NCBI GenBank assembly: GCA_005779345.1
Contig: SXJQ01000321.1
Coordinates: 1-9,367 of the forward strand
From: Actinomycetota bacterium
Lineage (GTDB): Bacteria > Actinomycetota > Acidimicrobiia > IMCC26256 > PALSA-610
Reading direction: 5' to 3'
Length of the DNA stretch: 9,367 nt
The notes under the pieces are model-generated. The model was not told where the DNA came from. It worked only from the letters and a program-made list of their open reading frames with translations, and did no database searches. This document shows positions 4,794 to 9,367 of this stretch, piece by piece (the stretch's first letter is position 1; each line of letters starts with the position of its first letter). The translations under genes and the position numbers were made by a program.

Positions 4794-5831
4794 GTGGTGA
4801 TCCTCGGGGCGTCCGCCGCGGTGGGCGCCGTGCTCGTCGGCAACGACCAACCGTCGGCCATCGCGACGCCGCTGTCGTCCGCGACGACCGCGCCGCTCAC
4901 GACCAGCACCGCCGACCGCCCGGCGTCGACGACCACAGTCGCCCCCACGACCACGACGATCCCGGTGATGGCCGACCCGCCGTTCGTGGTCCTGCCCGCG
5001 ATCACCGGCCAGGGCCTCGGCCCCGGTTCGCGCGGCGACGACGTGCGCAGCTACGAGGAGTGGCTGTCGGTGCTCCACTTCGACCCGGGTCCCGTCGACG
5101 GCGTGTACGACAGCAAGACCCGCTCCGCAGTCGAAGCGCTCCAGAAGCTGTTCGGCATGCCGCGCAACGGTCGCATCGGCCAGGCCGAGGCGTTCACGCT
5201 CATGGCGTTCCACTATCCCGATCCGCTCGCCGGTCCCGAACGCGAACCCACCCGCATCGAGATCGACCTCGACCGTCAGGTACTGATCCTGTGGGTCGAT
5301 CACCAGATCCGGCTGATGTCACCGACGTCGACCGGCAACGGCGAACACTTCTGCGGCGGCGACGACGGCTGCCAGTACGCCGTCACCCCTGCGGGCAAGT
5401 TCTCGGTTCAGTGGGAGTATCCGGGCTGGAAGAAGGGCAAGCTCGGCACGCTCTACAACCCCGTGTACTTCAACGGCGGGATCGCCGTGCACGGCTACAC
5501 CTCGGTGCCGACCTACCCCGCGTCGCACGGCTGCGCCAGGGTGCCGATGCACATCGCCGAGTACTTCCAGTCGCTCGTTTCGCGTGGCGACGCCGTCTAT
5601 GTGGTCGGGACCCCGCGCGGGCCGGCCGACGGGTCGGGGACCTCGAATCCGTCGCCACCGTCGACCGCTACGACCACGACCGCGCCGACGAGCAGCCTCG
5701 CACCCACCACCAACGGCCCGACGACGGCGACGACCGCACCGCCGGGTTCCACCACGACCCCGCCGACGACCGCGGCCCCGACCACCGCGGCGCCCACGAC
5801 GACGGTTCCCGCGACCACCTCGACGACGTGA
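4794..5831 (+). CDS. membrane-anchored L,D-transpeptidase with peptidoglycan-binding domain
   Basis: L,D-transpeptidases form 3-3 cross-links in peptidoglycan outside the membrane. Numbered from GTG 4794 there is a hydrophobic N-terminal segment and a Thr-rich linker. A PG_binding_1-like domain follows (about 78-130, with GSRGDDVRSYEEWL and DGVYDSKTRSAVEALQ). The YkuD catalytic domain (about 153-270) contains H233-GYTSVPTYPA-S244-H-G-C247-A-R, the active-site motif. A tail of about 60 residues rich in Thr, Pro and Ala ends the protein. GTG 4794 is the first ordinary start codon in frame but is probably not the true start. The in-frame codons before it (from about 4695) encode PGRRERARSRKVRR followed by IAAIAVVVV, a typical charged flank plus the first half of the membrane segment. 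No ATG, GTG or TTG occurs in any frame between 4654 and 4793. A leaderless ATC start at 4698 or a base error is possible. The stop overlaps the next gene's start (GTGA). Confidence 0.9.
   Translation: MVILGASAAVGAVLVGNDQPSAIATPLSSATTAPLTTSTADRPASTTTVAPTTTTIPVMADPPFVVLPAITGQGLGPGSRGDDVRSYEEWLSVLHFDPGPVDGVYDSKTRSAVEALQKLFGMPRNGRIGQAEAFTLMAFHYPDPLAGPEREPTRIEIDLDRQVLILWVDHQIRLMSPTSTGNGEHFCGGDDGCQYAVTPAGKFSVQWEYPGWKKGKLGTLYNPVYFNGGIAVHGYTSVPTYPASHGCARVPMHIAEYFQSLVSRGDAVYVVGTPRGPADGSGTSNPSPPSTATTTTAPTSSLAPTTNGPTTATTAPPGSTTTPPTTAAPTTAAPTTTVPATTSTT
5640..5828 (+). repeat. Thr/Pro-rich low-complexity coding repeat
   Basis: The 3' end of the transpeptidase gene is a run of ACN and CCN codons giving TTTT, APTT, PPTT and AAPTT units, including two near-identical PTTAA blocks. 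Such tails in actinobacterial secreted proteins are flexible wall-spanning or O-mannosylated segments; that role is inferred. Confidence 0.7.
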
Positions 5832-7387
5832 CGACGGGCGACGCGACCGCGCCGAACCCGCGATTCGATCCGCCGGGCCCAGGCCGGTGGGAGGCCCTCG
5901 CCGACCATTTCCCGCGGCCGCTGACCCCCGAGTACCAGACGATCCTGCAGACCGGTTTCGTCGAGGGCTACGCACCGGTCTGTGCGCGTTACGGCTTGCC
6001 ACTGCGCACGATCCTGTTGCGGCTCGTGCACGGCCACGTGTACATCCGCCCGCAGGCGTTGGTCGGCGGCGACCGCGCGCTCCCGGCTCCGCCACACGCA
6101 GTCGCCGTCGCGTTCTTCCGGCTGATCCCGACGATGCGCCGTGCCGCGCGGCAGGCCGAGCGCGCCATCGACGAACGGCGGTGGCTCGCCGAGGCCGACG
6201 AATGGCGCGACCGCACGCGCCCCGAGGCGATCCGACGCAACCGAGCGCTCCAGTCGGTCGCGGTCGACGAACTCGACGCCGCCGCGCTCGCCGAGCACCT
6301 CCGCGAGTGTCGCGACAACGCGATCGCCGGGTACCGACAGCACTTCGAGTTGCACGGGACCGACCTGCTGCCCACCGGGATCCTGCTCGTCCGCGGCCGC
6401 GCCTGGGCGATCGATCCGGGCGAACTCCTCGCGCTCCTCACGGGGCATTCGCCCGCCACGACCAGCACCGTGCTCGACGACGACACGCGGTGGCGATCGG
6501 CGACGGGCTACGACCTCGATGCCAAGACGTACGGCGAGCTCCCCGATCTCGAAACCCACCTGCGTCGCCGACCGCCGCCGCGGAGCGAGCCGCCCGACGA
6601 CGCCGAGGTCGCGCTACGGGCACGCGTCCCGGCCGCGGAGCGCGACGAGTTCGACCGGCTGCTCGCGGATGCACGCGCGACCTACGGAGTGCGCGACGAC
6701 AACGGGGCGATCCTCGGCGCGTGGACGATCGGGTTGCTGCGGCGGGCGATGCTCGCCGCGGGTCGGCGACTCCGACTCCTCGACCCCGAGCACGCCGTCG
6801 AGCTGACCGTCGACGAACTCGTCGCGCGCCTCACCGGGCACAACGAGCCGAGCGCCGCCGATGCGGCGGCACGCGCCGCCGCACGTGCCGCGCTGGCGAG
6901 CTTCGCCGCGCCCCCGTTCCTCGGACCCGAGGAGGCGCTCCCACCGGTCGGGGCGTTGCCACGCTCGATGGCGCTGCTGACTGCGGCGATCTTGATCTTC
7001 CGCGAGTTGAACGCGACGGCAGTGGCGGAATCCGGGCTCCAGGGTACGGGGATCGGCAGTCGGACCGTCGTCGGACGCGCCGTCGTCGCGCACGATCCCA
7101 ACGACGCGATCCTCCGCCTCGAGCCGGGCGACGTGCTCGTCACGCCGTTCACGACCCCCGCGTACAACGTGGTGTTGAGCTACGCCGGCGGGGTCGTCGT
7201 CGTCGAGGGCGGCACCGTGTCGCACGCCGCGGTGATCGCGCGCGAGCTCGACCTGCCCGCGGTCATCGGCGTACGCGACGCGATGACGATCGCCGACGGC
7301 GCCGTCGTCGAACTCGATCCGGTGGCAGGCACGATCCGTGAGCTGCCGACGACGGTCACGGCCGCGGCCGCCACTCCTCGGCAGTGA
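5828..7387 (+). CDS. PEP-utilising enzyme mobile (phosphohistidine) domain protein without ATP-grasp
   Basis: This 519-residue protein starts at GTG 5828, overlapping the transpeptidase stop by four bases. At its C-terminus (about 405-505) is the swivelling phosphohistidine domain of PEP synthase and pyruvate phosphate dikinase. It has GIGSRTVVGRAVV, then GDVLVTPFTTPAYN and GGTVSHAAVIARELDLPAVIG, where H466 is the residue that carries phosphate. The N-terminal part, with W-x-x-L-x-DHFPRPLTPEY and RYGLPLRTILLRLVHGHVYIRP, resembles the middle region of rifampicin phosphotransferase-like and PEP synthase-like proteins. No ATP-grasp nucleotide-binding domain is present, and none is encoded nearby in the window, so it cannot phosphorylate itself by the known route without a partner. 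Two stretches rich in Ala, Arg and Asp (about 230-400) have no motif I recognise. Substrate and partner are unknown. It has no signal peptide and is presumably cytoplasmic. Confidence 0.85.
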   Translation: MTTGDATAPNPRFDPPGPGRWEALADHFPRPLTPEYQTILQTGFVEGYAPVCARYGLPLRTILLRLVHGHVYIRPQALVGGDRALPAPPHAVAVAFFRLIPTMRRAARQAERAIDERRWLAEADEWRDRTRPEAIRRNRALQSVAVDELDAAALAEHLRECRDNAIAGYRQHFELHGTDLLPTGILLVRGRAWAIDPGELLALLTGHSPATTSTVLDDDTRWRSATGYDLDAKTYGELPDLETHLRRRPPPRSEPPDDAEVALRARVPAAERDEFDRLLADARATYGVRDDNGAILGAWTIGLLRRAMLAAGRRLRLLDPEHAVELTVDELVARLTGHNEPSAADAAARAAARAALASFAAPPFLGPEEALPPVGALPRSMALLTAAILIFRELNATAVAESGLQGTGIGSRTVVGRAVVAHDPNDAILRLEPGDVLVTPFTTPAYNVVLSYAGGVVVVEGGTVSHAAVIARELDLPAVIGVRDAMTIADGAVVELDPVAGTIRELPTTVTAAAATPRQ

Positions 7388-7913
7388 CCGCGTAGCGGTC
7401 GTGGTCGCGCCACACGCCGGCGATGAGCAGCATGCGCGGCGAATGGCCTTCGTAACGGAATCCGAGCCGCTCGACGAGCGCTCGTGACGGCGCGTTCGCG
7501 GGCTGGATGTTGGCCTCCAGACGATGTAACCCGAGGCGATCGAACGACCACCCCACTGCCAGTGCAACGGCCTCGGTCATGCGTCCACCGCCCGCAGCGC
7601 CCGTGAATCCGTAGTAGCCGAGCGTCGCGTTCGCGAACGATCCACCGACGACGTTGGCCACGTTGACGACGCCGACCAGCCGCCCGTTCGACCGATCTCT
7701 CACGAGGAGCGCGTACCGATCGCGACCGGCACCGTGGCGCACGAACGCCCGGAATTCGCGTGCGGTCGCGGGCGGCTCCACCCATTTGCCGTGGAGTTCG
7801 CGGCTCCCGAGGACCGCGGCGATGAACTCGACCCGATCGCTCGCCCGCGGGCGCGCCAGGCCGACGAGACGCCCTCGTGCGACGAGGAGCCGGCGGGTGG
7901 CGGATCCGGGCAC
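7356..7913 (-). CDS. GNAT family N-acetyltransferase, RimJ/RimL type
   Basis: This family transfers acetyl from acetyl-CoA to an amine, often a protein N-terminus, but the substrate here is unknown. The 185-residue protein shows the RimJ/RimL layout. The segment RELHGKWVEPPAT (38-50) is followed by strands RYALLVRD and GRLVGVVNVANVV, and by ATLGYYGF. The acetyl-CoA loop GAAGGGRMTEAV (105-116) comes next, then HRLEANIQPANAPSRALVERLGFRYEG (130-156), the usual closing motif of the fold. The start is GTG 7913. On the minus strand TACGGT (7925-7920) lies six bases upstream, which fits a leaderless transcript; no ribosome site is seen. Its 3' end overlaps the convergent swivelling-domain gene by 32 bases. 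It is divergent from the CoA-transferase. Confidence 0.92.
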   Translation of the reverse strand: MPGSATRRLLVARGRLVGLARPRASDRVEFIAAVLGSRELHGKWVEPPATAREFRAFVRHGAGRDRYALLVRDRSNGRLVGVVNVANVVGGSFANATLGYYGFTGAAGGGRMTEAVALAVGWSFDRLGLHRLEANIQPANAPSRALVERLGFRYEGHSPRMLLIAGVWRDHDRYAVTAEEWRPRP

Positions 7914-7919
7914 GCCCGA

Positions 7920-7941
7920 ACCGTAGAGCTTTCGTTAGGGT
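7920..7941. promoter_or_regulatory. divergent -10 elements between GNAT and CoA-transferase genes
   Basis: On the minus strand TACGGT (7925-7920) precedes the GNAT GTG by six bases. On the plus strand TAGGGT (7936-7941) precedes the CoA-transferase GTG by 31 bases, leaving room for a short leader with GGAGG. The two elements are 10 bases apart, so the promoters would overlap and could interfere. Clear -35 boxes were not found. Confidence 0.35.
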
Positions 7942-7972
7942 GCCGCGAACCCCTCGTGCACCGGAGGCACCC

Positions 7973-9238
7973 GTGTCGCGTCCTGCCCTGCTCGCCGGCG
8001 TCCGCATCATCGAGAGTTCGCTTCTCGGACCGGCGTCGCTCCCCACCCACCTCGGCGCCCTCGGCGCCGAGGGCATCAAGGTCGAGCCGCCCGCGGGCGA
8101 CTACATCCGCGAGATGACGTGGCCGATCATCGGACCGCCCGGCGCCGCGACCGGGCCACGCGACGGCAACGGCAACTCGTTGCTGCACCTGCACATCAAC
8201 CGCGGGAAGCGCAGCGTCGTCCTCGACCTGCGCACGCCCGAGGGTGTCGAGGTCTACCGCGACCTCGTGCGCGGTGCCGACGCCGTGGTCGAAGCGATGC
8301 GTCCGGGCTCGCTCGCACGACGCGGGCTCGGGTACGACGATCTGCGCGCCGTGAACCCGAGCATCGTGTTCTGCTCGATCTCGGGTTATGGAGCGACCGG
8401 GCCGTACAAGGACATGCCGAGCCACGGGATCGCTTACGACACGTGGGCGGGCCAGGTTCCCCCCGCGTACGACGACGACGGCTTCTGCTACATCCCCGAG
8501 CACGGTTCGGTCGGCATTCACGCCGGGCCGGTGTTCGGCACGCTCGGGATCCTCGCCGCGATCATCCGGGCGCGCGCGACTGGCGACGGTTGTTGCATGG
8601 AGATCGCCCAGAGCGACGCGGCCGCGTACTTCGACTGGTACCGCATCGAGACCGAGCAGGCCTACCGCCGTCCGGAGCACGAGGTCACCGGCAACCGCAG
8701 CGACGACTACGAGCGGCGCGCGGCCGGGACCGCAGGGATGAAGGAGGGAGTGCGCTACCAGATGTACGAGTCGGCCGACGGCCACGTGCTGTTCATGGCG
8801 AGCGAGCAAGCCTTCTGGAAGAACTTCTGCGAGGCGATCGACCGTGCCGACCTCTTCGAGCGCTGGCCCGGCTCCAAGTACGCCGATCACGCGCGCGGCA
8901 ACACAGAACTGCGATCGATCCTGCGCGACGTGTTCAAGACCAAGACATCGGCCGAATGGCTCGAGTTCGGCAATCGCGTCAACACGCCGATCGCGCCGGT
9001 GAACAGCACGCGCACCATCGCCGACGACCCCCAGTTCCGTCACCGCCTGCCGTGGCTGCCCGCGACCGATCTCGATGCCGACCAACTTCCGTTCCCGGTG
9101 AAGCTCGAGGGCGAGGCACTCCCCGAGCCGGCCCGGGCCCCGACGGTTGGCCAGCACACCGACACCGTGCTGCGCGAAACGCTCGGCTACGACGACGAGC
9201 GCATGCAAGCGCTGCGCGCGGCGGGCGCGATCACCTGA
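7973..9238 (+). CDS. CaiB/BaiF family (class III) CoA-transferase
   Basis: Family III CoA-transferases move CoA between carboxylic acids through an aspartyl-CoA thioester. The 421-residue protein begins LLAGVRIIESSLLGP. It has LGALGAEGIKVEPPAGD and HINRGKRSVVLDLRTPEG, then the VVEAMRPGSLARRGLGYDDL segment and SISGYGATGPYKDMPSHGIAYDTWAG. D156 in AYDTWAG aligns with the catalytic aspartate of the family. The C-terminal part (DGHVLFMASEQAFWKNFCEAI and TPIAPVNSTRTIADDPQF) is also typical. Start GTG 7973 has GGAGG (7963-7967) five bases upstream, so the longer upstream frame is rejected. The substrate cannot be read from sequence; relatives act on carnitine, bile acid, succinate, oxalate or 2-methylacyl CoA esters, and many actinobacterial copies are unassigned. 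No other acyl-CoA gene is nearby. Confidence 0.95.
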   Translation: MSRPALLAGVRIIESSLLGPASLPTHLGALGAEGIKVEPPAGDYIREMTWPIIGPPGAATGPRDGNGNSLLHLHINRGKRSVVLDLRTPEGVEVYRDLVRGADAVVEAMRPGSLARRGLGYDDLRAVNPSIVFCSISGYGATGPYKDMPSHGIAYDTWAGQVPPAYDDDGFCYIPEHGSVGIHAGPVFGTLGILAAIIRARATGDGCCMEIAQSDAAAYFDWYRIETEQAYRRPEHEVTGNRSDDYERRAAGTAGMKEGVRYQMYESADGHVLFMASEQAFWKNFCEAIDRADLFERWPGSKYADHARGNTELRSILRDVFKTKTSAEWLEFGNRVNTPIAPVNSTRTIADDPQFRHRLPWLPATDLDADQLPFPVKLEGEALPEPARAPTVGQHTDTVLRETLGYDDERMQALRAAGAIT

Positions 9239-9367
9239 GGGACGCTCGCGTCGGTGGACCGAGCAGTCCGACGAGGGCGGTGACGGCCGGTAGGCCGCGG
9301 CCCGCCGGTGCCGGACCTGCTGCTGACGCGCTCGGAGCGCGTCCGCGGACGCGCTTTCCCGCTCGGA
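9239..9367. other. intergenic tail after the CoA-transferase gene
   Basis: No convincing complete gene is seen. A minus-strand frame is open from the window edge to a TGA at 9233-9231 and would end LPAVTALVGLLGPPTRASLR with good third-base G/C bias. It could be the end of a convergent gene, but it has no recognisable domain. The stretch also holds the palindrome GGCCGCGGCC (9293-9302) and the alternating repeat described separately. Confidence 0.3.
9325..9357. terminator. threefold alternating inverted repeat, terminator-like
   Basis: Three 8-base arms alternate: GACGCGCT (9325-9332), its complement AGCGCGTC (9336-9343), and GACGCGCT again (9348-9355). The last two form a perfect 20-base palindrome followed by TTT at 9355-9357. 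The middle arm can pair with either neighbour but not both. It lies 87 bases after the CoA-transferase stop and may end that transcript, or a convergent one from beyond the window. Confidence 0.45.

Noticed and set aside
5060..5827. Upstream extension of the swivelling-domain frame to 775 residues
   Set aside because: The extra residues are the arginine-rich shadow of the transpeptidase gene. The GTG at 5828 gives the usual stop/start overlap and the family-like sequence begins just after it.
5584..7341. Plus-strand frame of 585 codons, extremely rich in Arg and Pro
   Set aside because: It is a +1 shadow of the transpeptidase tail and the swivelling-domain gene. The composition is typical of misread GC-rich codons.
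7938..7972. GGGTGCC (7938-7944) and GGCACCC (7966-7972) as a hairpin hiding the CoA-transferase ribosome site
   Set aside because: If the TAGGGT element at 7936-7941 is the -10, the left arm is not transcribed, so the hairpin could not form in the message. The loop of 21 bases is also long.
7700..9208. Minus-strand open frame of 502 codons opposite the CoA-transferase
   Set aside because: The plus-strand product has a full CaiB/BaiF family sequence with ribosome site; the minus frame lacks any recognisable domain.
9231..9367. 3' end of a minus-strand gene entering from the right edge
   Set aside because: The frame is open and well biased but too short and without a known motif; it also runs through the palindromic repeats. 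It is kept only as a note in the intergenic entry.

Overview
The window is about 9.4 kb of very GC-rich DNA with strong G/C bias at third codon positions. Genes are tightly packed, with several 4-base stop/start overlaps. The gene content fits a high-GC actinobacterium: ergothioneine synthesis, a SufC-SufS-SufU iron-sulfur module of the SufU type, a secreted L,D-transpeptidase, a DUF433/DUF5615 toxin-antitoxin pair and a family III CoA-transferase. Several promoter-like TANNNT hexamers lie 6-7 bases before a possible first codon, as in leaderless transcripts common in Actinomycetota. My guess is Acidimicrobiia or a neighbouring class, but the sequence does not prove this. No rRNA, tRNA, CRISPR array, insertion sequence or replication origin was recognised.

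Layout. (1) Positions 1-1139: the 3' end of an egtB-like gene followed by a complete egtD, i.e. the sulfoxide synthase tail and the histidine methyltransferase of ergothioneine synthesis. A 14-bp tandem duplication covers their junction. (2) Positions 1145-1602, minus strand: an intact DUF433 antitoxin followed, with a GTGA overlap, by the remnant of its DUF5615 PIN-like toxin, which has lost its middle and its reading frame. (3) Positions 1721-4297: sufC-sufS-sufU, which mobilise cysteine sulfur and supply the SufBCD ATPase for Fe-S cluster assembly. sufB and sufD are not in the window. An AT-rich inverted repeat before sufC sits between promoter-like hexamers. (4) Positions 4295-4440: a gap dense in short inverted repeats, then a 60-residue orphan protein. 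(5) About 4698-7387: a membrane-anchored L,D-transpeptidase with Thr/Pro-rich linkers, coupled by a GTGA overlap to a protein with a phosphohistidine swivelling domain but no ATP-grasp domain. The transpeptidase has no ordinary start codon where its N-terminus should begin. (6) Positions 7356-7913, minus strand: a RimJ/RimL-type GNAT acetyltransferase, whose 3' end overlaps the swivelling-domain gene. (7) Positions 7973-9238: a CaiB/BaiF CoA-transferase, divergent from the GNAT gene. (8) Positions 9239-9367: an intergenic tail with a threefold alternating inverted repeat.

How the parts fit. The first half is about thiol and sulfur chemistry, but egt and suf are separated by an opposite-strand toxin-antitoxin relic and are probably not one operon. 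The second half combines cell-wall modification with an unassigned phosphotransfer-like protein. The points most worth a second look are the egtB/egtD junction duplication, the broken toxin beside an intact antitoxin, the missing start codon of the transpeptidase, the orphan swivelling-domain protein coupled to it, and the regulatory-looking repeats before sufC and after sufU. No clearly new multi-gene defence or metabolic system was found.
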